64,000 bases of DNA from Pipra filicauda (Eukaryota > Chordata > Aves > Passeriformes > Pipridae): contig NW_024104400.1 of NCBI RefSeq assembly GCF_003945595.2, positions 965,032-1,029,031 of the forward strand. The letters are read 5' to 3'. The notes under the pieces were generated by a model, which was not told where the DNA came from, searched no databases, and saw nothing but the letters and a program-made list of their open reading frames with translations. Positions 51,286 through 63,919 of this stretch are shown here, piece by piece. How positions within the stretch are numbered: the first letter of the stretch is position 1; every line of letters begins with the position of its first letter. Made by a program: the position numbers and the translations under genes.

Positions 51286-54200
51286 CATAAATATATAAAC
51301 TATACACCAACTATTGCCAAATATCACCAATTCCTACTGCACCAATGGGCACATCATTGCTCTCCCAAGGATGTCCCTGGATGTGAGGCCGGGGAACTTT
51401 GCTGGGGAGGGGATGGTTCCAGCCACAGGGAACAGTGCCACACCTGGCAAGTCACAGAGGGACGTTGGGGACAGGGCTGGGAATGACACCCCTGGGACTG
51501 AGCACATCCCTCCCAAGTCATCACACAGCACGTGGACACTTCTCCGGGGTCAAAACCCAGGTGAGGCACCAAATCAAGTCATAAAGTGATTTTAGTGCTG
51601 CATCCCGAGGGAGAGTGGGCTGGCTGCCCAGAGCTCACCCTCTGGTCCCTGATGGTGGGACTGCAGGGTAGGGACACACAGCCCCTGAATTCCTGTGCAG
51701 AAGAGGCTGCAGGGCAGGCAGGAGGAGCACCCGGCACTCCAGAGCGTTCCGGCCCTCGCAAGGACATGGCGCTCCTGAGCGATGGTGGAAATCCATGGAC
51801 ACATTTTCCCTTGACTGCCCCGTGGTCCAGGCTGGCCTTGTGCAGCCTCACAGGGGGTTTCTGCTGAGGTAGCTGGGACAGAGCTGCTGCCACCACATCC
51901 CCCAGCCCTGAGGAGCAGCCGTTCCAGTGCCACGGTGCCACATCCAGCGATACCCTGGGAGCTGCAGGCTCTGCTCCTGCCATCCCTGCTCCTGCCATTC
52001 CTGCTCCTGCTGTACCTCTTGCGGGTCCTAGTGCCTCACCCCAGGCATCTGGATCCCCCCAAACTCCCGGGAGCTCCTGCTGCCCTCGCTGGGTGTGCAG
52101 AGCACAGGAATCCCCAGCCATGACCACCACCTAGAGGCTACAGTACTAAGTGAAGCCGGAAAGATTTTATAGCCAAGATGGGTCAAAAAGGGCGTTGGAA
52201 ATATTTCCCAAGCTCAAATCAAGCAACACTGGGAGCTGGGAGTCTGGACCCCCTTCTCCAGCTCACCTGGCCTTCACCTGACCGTCAACCTGGAGCCCCC
52301 AGCAAACCTGGGCCCCAAGGTGGCTCTTAGGGAGGGAGTTTTGCCAAGAGCAGAAGGATGTGGTGCCCTTTTCCTCCTGGGCACCTTCTCCTGCTGGAGG
52401 GGATCAGGAGGAGCCCATCTTTCAACTCCAGTGGAGAATATTCCTGGGAACACGCTTGCCCAGGGGATGTGCACAGCCCAGGTGGCAGCACAGGGTGTGT
52501 CCACAATGTCTGTCCCCCACCAACAGCCACGTGCAGGAGACAGCAGGTGAATTTTCCTCCTTTGGAGGTGCCTGGAGTGTGGCCAGAGGGGCTCAGACTG
52601 AAGGTGGGTCCAAACCTGTGTCCCTTCACCCCCAGCTCCAGCCAGAGGTGACAGGGAAGGGCAGAGCCAGGGGACAACTCCAGATGCTGTCCCACCCCCA
52701 ACAGGTTGCTGGCCCTGCACTGGGGACAAGTCTTTGTGTCCCACAGCCCCACCGGGTCGTCTTCCAAGAATCTGTCCAATTTCTTACCAACCCATCATGA
52801 TTTTTGGGCTCCAATTGTGCAGTGAGTTCCGTGGCTTAATTACACATTGTGTGAAATATGTTGGCTTTGCATCTGCTGCTCAGTAATTCCACTTGGGGCC
52901 TCTTTGTTTGCTTTGTGTCCCCACACAAGAGCCACCGGCCCCTATTCACTGTCCTGGTGCCGCTGCACCAGGGAATACAACTCAGGGAATACAACTCCCA
53001 CCTCCTTGTTCCTCCTGTCTGTCAATTCTTTGCAAGACAAAAAGGGTGATTTATTTAATTGTTGCTGATACAATGTGCTAAAACCCTCCTTTCCCCTCCA
53101 ACAGTTAATTACACTTGTTAATTATTTTAATTATTCCCAGGGTGACGCTGTAGGTGTAGAGGAGCCCACTGGGCTGCACACGTGGGAATAAACACGGAGC
53201 AGGGAAGTCAGAGTTTGCTCCTAGATTTCCATTGGTAACAGGTCTGTAACCACATGGGTGAAACAGAGCAGGGAAGGCTTGGCTTGGATTTGGAACTGTC
53301 TGTTTGCAGCAAGGAAAGATTTATAGGAGGAGAAGGCAGATCCTTCAGGATTTCCCTCGGATGGGGCACTCCCACTAGGATGGGGCTTGGAGAGGCGACT
53401 CCAGCCTTTCCCTGCTGCAAAATGGAACCACGACTTGGCCAGGCAGTTCTGGGCAGCACCTCTGGGGTGGTGGGTTTATATGAGGGAAGGAATCAAGCCA
53501 AGCAAACTTCCAGCCCGCTGGAAAGCCGAGGCTCAGCCCGAGGCTCAGGCACAGCCCACCTCTATCCCGGCCGTGTTCCGAGGGAGCGGCCCCGGCCCCG
53601 TCAAACAAAAAAGCTGTTTGTGGTCTGTGGACCAGCCCCTGCCAGCGCCCTCGGAGCCAGGGTGAAACCCGAGAGCAGCCCCAATCCAAACCTTCCCCAC
53701 AGCTCCTTTTATCTTCCTGGGGGGAAAACAAACAGCGCAGGAGCAGAGGCTTTGTGGCCGGGATGTCGCACATCTGGTTTGAGCTCCAAGAAATGCACTT
53801 CCACCCCCTCCCCGAATTGTTCCTGTTAAACAAATAAAACCCCGGCGAGTTTGCAAGGTTTTGGCTCTGGGGTAACTTTGGAGCAGCTTTGACTGTGAGT
53901 TCCAGGCTTGTGCTTCTTTCATTCCTAACGGGAGCAGCTCACCTCGCTCCTGGGAGGGAGGCACTTCCAAAGGGGGTCCTGGGACCCCCCATGCCGGGAA
54001 TGCCGAGGCTGGGAGGGGGTAGTGGTCTTGACCACTCTGTGTTTAGGTTTCAATCCAGCATTTTTCCCTGTGTTATTCATGCTTCCTCCCTTCCCCCCTT
54101 TTTGAGAACGTCTGGAATTGTTTAAGATGTGTCCAATTGTATTAAGATTCCTTTGAGAGCTTTATGGTGTCAATTGGATTCCAACTCTTAGGAAAGGAGT

Positions 54201-54446
54201 TTTCTAATTTGCCGTTTTTTCCCTTTTCTCTCACATAAGCACCAACTTCCTTTCAGTCCTTTCAGGTGTTACCTCAGCCTGAAGCTCACCCTAATCCTTG
54301 GACATCACTTACACATTCCCATTTGACACATTTCCAGTGACTCCCTGGATGGTGCTGCAGGAGGAAGGCAGGGAGTCATTCCTGGGGGATCCTCTCCCAC
54401 TGGTCCCTCTGTCCTCTTCCAGTAGAGGTGGATAAATCAGAGCAGA

Positions 54447-54615
54447 TCACAGAATCATGGAATCACAGGATGGTTGGGGTTGGGAGGGACCTTAAAGATC
54501 ATCTCATTCCACAGGAAGGGACACCTTCCACTGTCCCAGGTTGCTCCAAGCCCCGTCCAAGCTGGCCTCGAACACTTCCAGGGATGGGGCAGCCACAGCT
54601 TTTCTGGGAGCAGTT
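54447..54615 (-). mobile_element. CR1 LINE 3' fragment
   Basis: cacagaatcatggaatcaca, ggaccttaaagatcatctca and tggcctcgaacacttccagg. Confidence 0.92.
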
Positions 54616-55106
54616 GAAAGGTGTGGGATGAAGGGGGTGGGAGCAGCATTCCAATGCTCTCCCCATCCTCTCCTGGACTCACCCAATCCCAACCTAATCA
54701 CGCTCCTTCCAAAGCCGGGCACTGTGCCCTCGAGTCACCTGTGATTCCATCCCCACCTCCACCCTCACTGGTGACCAGCTCCAGCTCCTCCAGGCGTGGG
54801 ACAGGCTCTGGCTGGAAACCACGTTGACATTGTTCCCTCCAAACGAGGGAGGCTCCTTGACAGCCCCAGCAGGGCCTGGGGGTGTTCTGGGCTCTCTGGA
54901 GCCCGTCCAGGGCATCAGGTTTCAGAGTGGGGGGGGGGCTCCGGCAGCTGCAGGGGAAGGAACAGCAGCGGGGACAGGCAGAGGGAGGAGCCATCCTTGC
55001 CATTCCAGGGATTCAATTTGCTTTCTCCTTCATCAGATTAACGCCAATGTAACTCCATTAACTGCCAGGGAGATGCTCAGGATCTGAAAATCAGACCTGT
55101 TGGATT

Positions 55107-55165
55107 TTCATAGACTCACAGGATGGTTTGGGTTGGAAGGAGCTCATCTCATTCCACCCCAGAAC
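55107..55165 (-). mobile_element. CR1 LINE remnant, short
   Basis: ttcatagactcacaggatgg followed by tttgggttggaagg. Confidence 0.75.
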
Positions 55166-56091
55166 CATTAATCTCTTCACCTCGTTGCATCAAGGTCTCT
55201 AATTGTTCTGATTAATAATGACAACCAGATTCACAGCAATTCCATGGATCTTTCATAGCCAGTATCAGAACAGGTAACACACGCTGCCTGCACCCAGAGC
55301 CAGCCAAGGACCTCAGGGAAGGTAGTTTCTCCACAAATTCCAAATAAACCTGAAAGTAGGTTGACTCAACAGGTTTTTTTTTCCTTCAAACCCTCTACTT
55401 TTCAGACAAACTAAGCCAAGCTTGGGATGCACCATGGAGCTGGGCTTTGGTTCGGTGTCTACACACCAAGACCAGCCCACGAGGAGGGTTTGGCAGAAGC
55501 CACACAATCCACTGAGTTGTGCAACTCCCTCAATCCCCCATGGCTGCGAAAAGTTCTGAATGTGAGCGGGGAAGTTTGTCTGAAAAGTTCTTGGGCAATT
55601 TTCTGTACTTATTTGAAAGAGGAATTTGATCGTAACAATAGTTATAGAATTAAGAACAACTCCCACCCTGGCACCAGAGGAGGAAGAAATAACCAGAACC
55701 AAACACTCAGTTGTATGTTCTGGGTAACAACTTCGGGACTCCAATGTTTGAGGGACACAGCTCAGCACCAGTGACCTCAGTTAGTGTGGGATGGGCTGGT
55801 TGTACCGTGGCAGAGGGATGGGCCTGTGCTAGGAAGGAAATATCAACTATATTCAGTGTCTGCTGCTTAAATAACAATGCTTGAGACACTCAAGGAGGCT
55901 GAAGGAGAAGAGAGAAGGTTCAACAGCATCAGGAGCTGGAGAAGGAACTCCCCTTCCTGCAGAACTGGGTTTCTATTTGAAGCCCTTTTAGAGAAACAAC
56001 AGGCTGGGGGAAATGTATAAGACATTTCATTCCAATGTTTTCTCCCTGGAGTTCAGGCCTGTTGGGATTTCTCATCAACTGCAGGCTAAAC

Positions 56092-56250
56092 TCATGGAAT
56101 CATGGAATGGTTTGGGTGGGAAGGGACCTTAAAGCCCATCCAGTGCCACCCCCTGCCATGGGCAGGCGCACCTTCCACTAGCCCAGGTTGCTCCAAGCCA
56201 ACCTGGCCTTGGACACTCCCAGGGATCCAGGAGCAGCCACAGCTCTCCCA
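56092..56250 (-). mobile_element. CR1 LINE 3' fragment
   Basis: ctcatggaatcatggaatgg to ggagcagccacagctctccc, in reverse orientation, about 900 bp from the end of the HMGN transcript. Confidence 0.92.
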
Positions 56251-57139
56251 GTCTGTCCTCTGTAGAGGAGGAAATTCAGTGAATCATTTTTAGATGTAAA
56301 AGGTTCAGGATGAGATTTGAACTATTGTTGGATCATTTTCAAACTGGAACAGTCAGAATTCCCCTGGTTTTACCCACATCTCACCACTCTTCCAACCAAG
56401 CAAAGGGAATCCACTTATTTATGTCCAGTTTTAACTGGACGAGAGACCAGAGTACATCCCAAAATGTCTGCTGGATTAAGGGAATACACTGCCAAGGAAA
56501 AGGCCCCTCAGAACTCTCTCACCTTTGCTGCTGAGGAAGCTGGAGCCCAGTTACCCCTGAGCAGTTCTACAGAACAAAAGCAGCAGGAATAAGAACTCCC
56601 AGCACTTCAGGCCTGGAAAATTAAATCCACATTAAACATCCTCTAGTAGCCCGTGCCCTGGGGGACTGATCCTGAATCCCACATTTAATCCAAGACACTC
56701 TGCCCTGAGATGCTGAGCTGGGGTTTGGATATGAGATAAAATATTCAAGCCCCTGGAATTTCCAGGCTGGGCTGCAGAACAATTTAAAGGCAGAGATAAA
56801 GTTTCTGCATTGCAGACATTTTTCTTCTTATTAAATACATCGTGTAGTTGGTCACTGATGGGACGAGACTTCCTATAAAAGGAGGGTTGAGCAGAATTGG
56901 AAGTGTCCTTGACAGAGCTGCACAGAAAATCTGTAGCAACAAAACTGAGACTAAACCCCCCAGTCCACTGCTCTGGTCCAGCTGTTATTCCCAGAATAAG
57001 GAAGTTTGGATTAATGGGAAATCACACAACTGAAGCAGAGAGGGGTTCAAGCCCCAAAGCTCTTCGCTCTCTCCCTGTCCCACTGCAGCTCTCCTGGAAT
57101 TTGGGAGCTTTCCAGCAGCACAAGCAACAAACCACAATC

Positions 57140-57815
57140 AGCTTTTGAGGAGTCTTTTTTATTAAGATAAATCCAGCAAAATTCCTAACAGTGGGTACAT
57201 ACAACCAACCTGCCCTTTTTGAAAAGAAATGTTTGTATTTCATTTAAAAACAGGATTACACTTTTATTTATTTATTTTTCTTTTTTTTTTTTTTTTTCAA
57301 AACTGACAAAATAAAATTACATTTGGGAAACAACAGATTTCCAGCTCTTAAGTTTTTTTTTTTTTCATGAAAATAGCTCACCTTCTTTATAAAAGCAACC
57401 CACAGAACCACTGGAATGTTTCACACAGTTATTTGTTTTGAGACCTCCCCACTTTAAGAAACCATACAACACATACAAGGGAAAAATTAAAATCTGAAGT
57501 CTGTAAGCATGACTTACACAAAAAGGGACACACTGACAGAAGTCAAAAGCTACCACCACTTATTCTTTCCATGTACCATACAAACTATTACAATCACAAA
57601 ATTTAAAAACAATGACTTTTTTTTTTTTTGTTTTGTTTTTGTTTTGTTTGTTAGGGATTTAATTCCCAAGTAACCGAGATGAAGATGTTCCATAATTAAA
57701 TTCATGCTAAAAAAACCTGCATTTATAAAATAGTTGATAAAAATATTCCTCTCTGTTAACAATACAGCATGGAGGTACGGAGACCAAATGATGGAGATAT
57801 AGGGCAGGGTTAACA
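57140..57815 (-). other. HMGN1: HMGN 3' untranslated region
   Basis: AT-rich sequence following the stop, with several A-runs on the transcript strand (plus-strand T-runs near 57278, 57354 and 57618). It ends soon after an AATAAA signal. The length is similar to HMGN1-type 3' UTRs. The exact cleavage site is not resolved. Confidence 0.7.
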
Positions 57816-60800
57816 TTACTCGGACTTGGCTTCCTTATCATCAGATGCTTCAGCAGCTGGTGCCTATAAAAGTGTTTGGGAAGAATAGAAATATTATTGG
57901 AAATGCTAATTGGATTCCAATCTAACAAGCATCAAAGAGAGAGAGCAGTTTTGTTAGCAGAAACATGGACACTTTGTGTGGATAGGCAGGAAGGCACAGA
58001 AAGTACGGACACAGCAACAAGGCTGATAATTGTAAAAATTCAAACCACCGGAGGTAATTTTGGAATGAGTGCCTGCAGAGAGGCAGAAGTTGGGAACGTA
58101 TTTTAGATTAGGACCAATGCTAAGCCAGGGGAAGTTCAAGCCCTCATTGTACAAGGAAGTGTCAAGAGTTACACATCAACCTGTGGTACTGGTCTGTTGT
58201 CCAGGCTTTGGGGAATCAGTTCCCACCTGTTCTCTACAAAAACGTGCTTTTACTATTGAAGGTAACACATCAAACCTGCAAAGCTCCTCTCAAAGACCCT
58301 CTGAGGCACATCAGCCACGTACTGCTTTAGCACAGCATCTCCTGATCGCATTTTAGAAATGAAAGAATAAACAACTGGTTGACTGATGGTGACACTGAAC
58401 CCGTGAGGAGAGACCAGTGTCAGTCACAGAACACAAGGGCAAAGAGAGCCCTTGGAAAACTCTGGGTTCCTACTGTCAGCAAGGGATCTGCTGGGAAAAT
58501 CCGACCAGGACGGAGCCTGCAGCTGGTCCCAGCAAGAGGCAGCTCTGAGGTAGGAGCTGCCACAGCAAGGACCTGTGAGAAGAGGCTGCAAATGAAGAGA
58601 CAGGACCGAGCTGACTCTGCAGATCTCTTGAATTGTTCTGAGGGAAAGGACTGTTTGAAGGAATTGTGTAAAACTGAAAACCAGATTTCTGGCCCAGCAC
58701 CAGCCCGTGCTGAGCAGCAGAGGGAAGCCAGCAGCCCAGAGAGGGTGTGCAGAGTCAGCTCAGGGCTGGAGAGCTCTCCCTGAGCTCCATTGTTCCCAAA
58801 CACTCGCAGTGCCTGAGCCAGCCCTGGAGGGACCCCGGCACAGCACAGCCCACCTGTGGAAGGGCTCCAGCACAGGGCAGGAAGGAGCTGGAAGGACAAT
58901 GCTGTTCCTCCAGGCTCTCCCGGTGCAGATCCCCAGCTGGGCTGTCCTTCCAGGGTGGCAGTGAGACCCCCCACCCCGTGAGGAGCCGAGGGGAGCTCCT
59001 GCAGCTGGATTCCCAGCACACCAGGCTGTATTCCCATGGTTAGTGCAGCTAAAGTACCTCGTTAGTTTTGGTATCTCCGTTTTCAGAGTGGTTTTCTTCT
59101 TTAGCATCCTCCTGTTTAGTTTCCTCTTTGCCTTTGGCTCCTTTCTTCCCTTTTGTTGCTGCCTTTTTGTCCTCCTTTTTATCATTTGCTGCTTTTTCTT
59201 TCTGTTAAGAAAACAGACCCACGGTATATTAAATCCTTATTTCCCACCTTGTACATCTGCATGTTTATAAACTCCCAAGCCCTCCACACAACCCCCTTCC
59301 ACACCCCAAACTTCCCACTGACAAAGATGAGATCAAAGTTTTGAAGGAGTGTTTTCCTTCTATGCTCTCCTGAACATGCTACTGGGAAATGCAAAATGAA
59401 AAAGCAGCCATGGCTGGGGTTAAAAGAATTCCTATTTTAAATAGGCATTCAATTAAATTAGCTAAAAAATGTTGAACTGGCCTTTATTTGTACCCTGCTG
59501 CTGAAAGGCAGACACAGAACAAAACCAACATGTACAACTAGTGGAAATACCAGAATCCTTCAGATGTGCTGTTAATGCCTATTTAGAAAACTGTAAAACT
59601 GTAACAAAGCTGTAGTCCAAGGACTTTCCCTCTTCCCTGCCAAAAATATTCCTTATTATAATAAACCATATGTGTGACAGAAAAACTGGGGGCTCAACAG
59701 CATCACTCTGATAACAAGAGCTTTGCATTTATTATTTAAGTGCAGTTTCTTATACGTGGATCAGGCTAAATCAAAACAAACACCAAAACTTGATGCTTCT
59801 GTAGTAATAATTTTCCACAGGCAAGGTCAGATCCCGACCCAAATAAACGACTCTCATTAGTTTCACTTCCAAGGATCTGCCTCTTGCTGCCAGTAAGTAA
59901 CTGAACTAGCTCAGCTCCTGCTTGATTAACCTACTTCCAACAAAGGAACCATGAAACCTGCACAGTCTATTCACAGGGAAGTGAAGAAAACCAGAAAATT
60001 ACTGAAATATATACATATGCTCAAAAGATTTGTCTCAGCCACTAGAAGTTACTAAAAGGTTACAAAAAGTTTACTTTATTATTCCAACCCCTCGCTGATT
60101 AGTGCACAAAACTAATTCACCTTAAAAATGAGCTGCTGGTTAAGGGCAAACTCATGAAATAAAGGGTGAAGGCACCTGATCCTTCAATGACACTGATGAT
60201 TAAAAATTCACCAAAATTAACAGCAAACCCTACAATGGTGCAGAACATTTAAGACAGTGAGTCAGTAGCACTCAAATGGGTGAAGGTCTCTTTCCTCTCT
60301 AACTTCCCACATTCCAGTCTCAGGGATTTCAGCCCACCTGGGAAACTCTACTACAATGTGGTGTCAGGAACTCCCTGTACTGGGAATACCCAAGTGTTCT
60401 GGTGCTGTTTGGCAGCAAGATTTAGGATTACAGTTCTACTATGGCAGTGGTTACCTTTTCCTTCACCCCATTAAAAAGAGACAACAAAGTATTTACAGAG
60501 CTAAAACTCTAAAACTAATTCCCTGTAGCCTCCCCCCCCGTGCTGGTAAAGCCCCTCCTCAGAAAGCATTTGAGGAGGATCCAGGGAAACTGGGTTCCAT
60601 GGCTGGAGAGAAAGTGTCTCCCAGGACACAGCACTGTATCCATGTTCCTCAATAATTCTGCTATAGAGAAGAGATGGCAACAACAATTCTGTACTAAGGT
60701 CACGTGTTTTAAAAGTGACAAAACTCCTTTCCCAGCTCTGGTTTTCAAAGTTTAACAGGTGAAATCTCTTCTGACACACACAAAGCCACTCCAAGAACCT

Positions 60801-63800
60801 GAAGGTTGACAAGCATTTGGGGGAGATGGGAATTAAAAATGCCTCCACAGTCCCGTTTTTCAGAGGTATTGGTGCAGTATGAGGAGCTGTAGAGAGCCAA
60901 AAATGCAGCTCTGGTATTCTGGCTTCAAACAGCACCTTAGGACCAATAGGACCAATGCTTCCAAGTCAAGCTGGGGGCAATTCCCAAGGCACTGCTCCCC
61001 AGGAGTTATCCCAAAGGGATACCACACTATACAGTTGTGCAGTGAGGGCCCAAACTAGGCTTTGACAACCCCTTACAGCCCTAAACTCCAGCATCCATAT
61101 TCCTACAACTTTTCAAATCAGTTACAGCAGCTTTTGTGTTCAAACCCCAAATATTTCCATGAAGCAAACTTGAAAAAAGAAGCAAACACCAACCATGTGG
61201 ACAATACACAACTGCCCTGCCCTGTATGTGACCCTGAGCAGGGGCTGTCACAGCCCAGGCCAGCTCTGTGCTGGCAGAGCTATTCCCGGGGCACCAGCCA
61301 CTAGAGGGGAGTGCAATCCAGAGTGTCCAGTGCTCCATCCACCCAGGAATGTGGAGCTGTGGAGTTCCCCATGCTCTGGAATGGACCTAGAATTCCAGCT
61401 GCACCAGCAGGACGGAATGTGAACATCTTGCTCTGCGCAGCACTGAGGTTACAGAGCTGAGGGATCCCCAAAATGACACGTGGGGTCCTCCCTCTTCTCC
61501 ATCTCTCATGGCATCTCCGCTGCTCCACACAACGGGGCTTGGCAACAGTTCCCTCACCTGGAACTCTGCTGTGCCACAGGGAATTGCAAGGCATTTTAAA
61601 TGGAAAAGGGAAGAGCTCCTGGTTCCCACTAATCCTCCCCTTCTGCAACCAAAGCATCTCTCACTCCTGTGCTTTGCCCACCTCATCATCCAGAACCACA
61701 AGCAAAACGTGTGATGGGAACAGGTTAAAAAGAAATCACTAAAAACAGGTTAAAAACAATCACTAAATTTTGTTGCTGGGGTGTTTGTTTTTTTTTTTTT
61801 TCTTTTTTTTAGGTGCAAAATTCTAAATATTTTCAGAAAAATCTAAAAAAAAAAAAAAAAAGGCACTGCAAACTGACTGCTGGGAAGGCTGTGACAGGAA
61901 AGGGGATGCAAAGAATCCCTCGTGGATTGCAGAACTGTCCCCCTTGAAATTCAAACTGTTGCTCCAAAGCAAAAAGGAGCTCTAAATAGTTTTTTAACTA
62001 TACTGTCAGACATGCCAATATTTTTGACATTTCCAAAAAACATCCAGCTTAAGGAAAGGGGTCTGCAGAGCTTTCAGTGATTAAAAAGTGATAAATTGAT
62101 AACTAACTGCAGAGAGGGCCTTGGAATGGAAATATAGTAAGGAACTGTAATTAAAAGCATGATTTTCAATGCCTTCTCTAATTGAGTCTCTGATCTCTAT
62201 TCCAAGCATCATTTTCCCAACAATGCACTATATGAAACTTCAGAATGGCCTTGCAAAGCTTCACCACGGGGATTTAAAATCTGCTCAGTTTACCACATTC
62301 CTTGGCCAGGAATTGGATAAAATTCTATCTTTTAATTCATATAATTCCACCTTAAACCTTTAAAGATAATTATGAAAAAAAAACCAAAGTGGTTAGCTGT
62401 GGTGGTTTTTTTACCCCTACAAATGCCTTGAGAAGGAAAATATAACTCCAAGAGATCTCCAAGACTTACCTTAGGTGCTGCCTTTTTGGGCTTTGGCTCC
62501 GGTTTGGGAGGAGCAGGTTTCTGTACAAAACACACACAAGGAAACAGAGTCAGGTGAAAGCCAGAAATAAATATTTATACTTAAAATAAATATTTGTGTT
62601 TTAATGTTGGTAACTTTTGAAAACTATTTACCCAACAGTTGGCCCTGTAAAAACCAATGGGCAAATTATCAGGCTGAGGAGAGAGCAGTTAATTTATAGA
62701 GCCACGAGCATTTGTATGAACAAATCCATCCTCAGATCAATATTCCTTGACTCTGGATACTCATGTGTCCAGACTGACTGTTCACTAACACAGATGTACC
62801 TCATGTGAGAAGCCTGTGACGTGTGAATACATGGAAACATGGAGTGGGAAGTTTAAATACCGAATACTCAATTCTGGTGGGAAAACCCCAACAGTTCGTC
62901 TTGAACTGCCCCCATCCCATGGGATGTGATATCAAAGGAATAAATAAGGATACTCACAGCGGATAGTCTGGCTGACCTTCTCTTTGGCTGTACAAAGAAA
63001 GATGTGTCACTAAAATTCAGAGAGCACATAAAGCACAGCTTTCTCAGAACTGCCACCCAAAATAACGTGCTGTCGTGAAGCCTCACAGAAATCCCAGGTT
63101 TTATGAAATTATGGGCATTATGGTGGTGGATTTGATGAGTCCCCATCCCTGGGAACGTCCAAGGCCAGCTTGGACAGGGCTTGGAGCAACATGGGATAGT
63201 GGAAGGTGTCCCCTGGGGGGTGGAATGAAATGATGTTTAAGGTCCCTTTCAACCCAAACCATCCTGGGATCCCATGATCCCTGTGGGTCCAGCCCAGGAT
63301 ATTCTATGACTCCCTAGAAGTGCAGCTTTGCTCAGCTCAGCTTTTCCTCTGCTGCTGCCACTTCACCCTACTGAGGTGGGAAGGATAAAGTTTCTGTTCT
63401 TCCAGGAGCTGAAAAGGGACATAATCCCATTGGAAAGGGACATGTTCCTATTGGAAAGAGGAAGTGTTCCCATTGGAAAGGGACATGTTCCCATTGGCAA
63501 TGGATGTGTTCCTACAGGAAAACGACCTGTTCCCATTGGAAGGGGACATGTTCCCACTGGAAAAGGACATGTTCCCATTGGAAGGGGACATATTCCCAGT
63601 GGCCTCTGGCTTCTGCCACGTTCCCATTGGAACTGATTGTCCCTGGCTCCAGCCACATTCCCACTGGAACTGATGATCCCTGACCTCAGCCTTGTGGAGC
63701 TGCTGGACCCCCCAGCACCCACCTCAGGCAGGTCACCCATCACCTCAGGTGACAAAGACGGCCCTGAACACCCCAAAACCAGAGGCAAGGCCACTCCCTC

Positions 63801-63919
63801 GATCTGAACCGCCCCCCCCCATCACGAGCTGCGCGGGTTCCCTAATTTTTCTGGAGCCCTTTGAAGTGGCGACCACAATCAGCTCCTACCTCCTCCTTTA
63901 CCTCGCCTTCAGCTGGAGC
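57140..63919 (-). CDS. HMGN1: HMGN nucleosome-binding protein, HMGN1/HMG-14A-like, at the HMGN5 position (last five coding exons)
   Basis: Five exons encode residues about 6-105 of a short HMGN protein; the MPKRK exon is beyond 64000. Visible are the invariant core RRSARLSA, the Pro/Lys segment KPAPPKPEPKPKK, a Lys/Glu-rich middle and an acidic C-terminus ending KEAKSE. HMGN proteins bind nucleosome cores in the nucleus, counter linker histone H1 and loosen chromatin. From memory the sequence is very close to chicken HMG-14A. Next to BRWD3, mammals have HMGN5, whose last exons encode a long acidic tail; this gene stops early instead. The symbol follows protein similarity; synteny would argue for HMGN5. 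Confidence 0.9.
57158..57163 (-). terminator. AATAAA polyadenylation signal of the HMGN gene
   Basis: tttatt on the plus strand, so AATAAA on the transcript, about 650 bases after the stop codon. Another AATAAA-like cluster near 57265 could be an alternative signal. Confidence 0.65.
57816..57863 (-). CDS. HMGN1: HMGN coding exon 6 with stop (residues about 91-105)
   Basis: Encodes APAAEASDDKEAKSE then TAA at 57818-57816, the end of the chromatin-regulatory domain. The sequence after the stop does not continue an acidic reading frame. Confidence 0.95.
   Translation of the reverse strand, partial: APAAEASDDKEAKSE
59058..59201 (-). CDS. HMGN1: HMGN coding exon 5 (residues about 43-90)
   Basis: Encodes KEKAANDKKEDKKAATKGKK, then GAKGKEETKQEDAKEENHSE and NGDTKTNE, a Lys-rich to Glu-rich transition. 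Acceptor ttaacag, donor GAG|gtactt. Confidence 0.95.
59202..62469 (-). other. HMGN intron 4 (3.3 kb)
   Basis: AT-rich intron between the Pro/Lys exon and the Lys/Glu exon. Contains T and A homopolymers near 61788-61811 and 61845-61861. No coding or RNA gene recognised. Confidence 0.8.
62470..62520 (-). CDS. HMGN1: HMGN coding exon 4 (residues about 26-42)
   Basis: Encodes KPAPPKPEPKPKKAAPK, the second half of the nucleosome-binding domain. Acceptor tgtacag, donor AAG|gtaagt. Confidence 0.95.
62958..62987 (-). CDS. HMGN1: HMGN coding exon 3 (residues about 16-25), nucleosome-binding core
   Basis: A 30-base exon encoding PKRRSARLSA, which contains the invariant HMGN octapeptide that anchors the protein on the nucleosome acidic patch. 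Acceptor gtacag, donor GCT|gtgag. Confidence 0.96.
63140..63314 (+). mobile_element. CR1 LINE 3' fragment
   Basis: ccccatccctgggaacgtcc to attctatgac, in the HMGN intron beside the 21-bp minisatellite. Confidence 0.9.
63414..63602 (+). repeat. 21-bp minisatellite in HMGN intron
   Basis: Nine tandem units of about 21 bp (consensus near aaagggacatgttcccattgg, one unit 22 bp), followed by looser copies to about 63680. Lies between the HMGN exon at 63890 and the one at 62958. Confidence 0.92.
63890..63919 (-). CDS. HMGN1: HMGN coding exon 2 (residues about 6-15)
   Basis: A 30-base exon encoding APAEGEVKEE between ccttgcag and GAG|gtagga. Thirty bases is the usual size of this HMGN exon. Confidence 0.92.

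Larger units (their letters stand above)
51286..57139. other. Intergenic region, part 3
   Basis: Moderately GC-rich sequence with three CR1 fragments, leading to the HMGN 3' end. Open frames overlap on both strands without conserved motifs. No supported gene. Confidence 0.65.

Noticed and set aside
39665..57139. Endogenous retrovirus or tRNA genes in the intergenic region
   Set aside because: No paired long terminal repeats, primer-binding site, retroviral protein motifs or tRNA A/B boxes could be supported. The repeats seen are CR1 and simple sequence.
63414..63602. CRISPR array
   Set aside because: Units are contiguous with no spacers, and the genome is vertebrate.
63328..63636. Open frame of repeated 7-residue blocks near the HMGN gene
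   Set aside because: It is the translation of the 21-bp minisatellite, not a protein gene.
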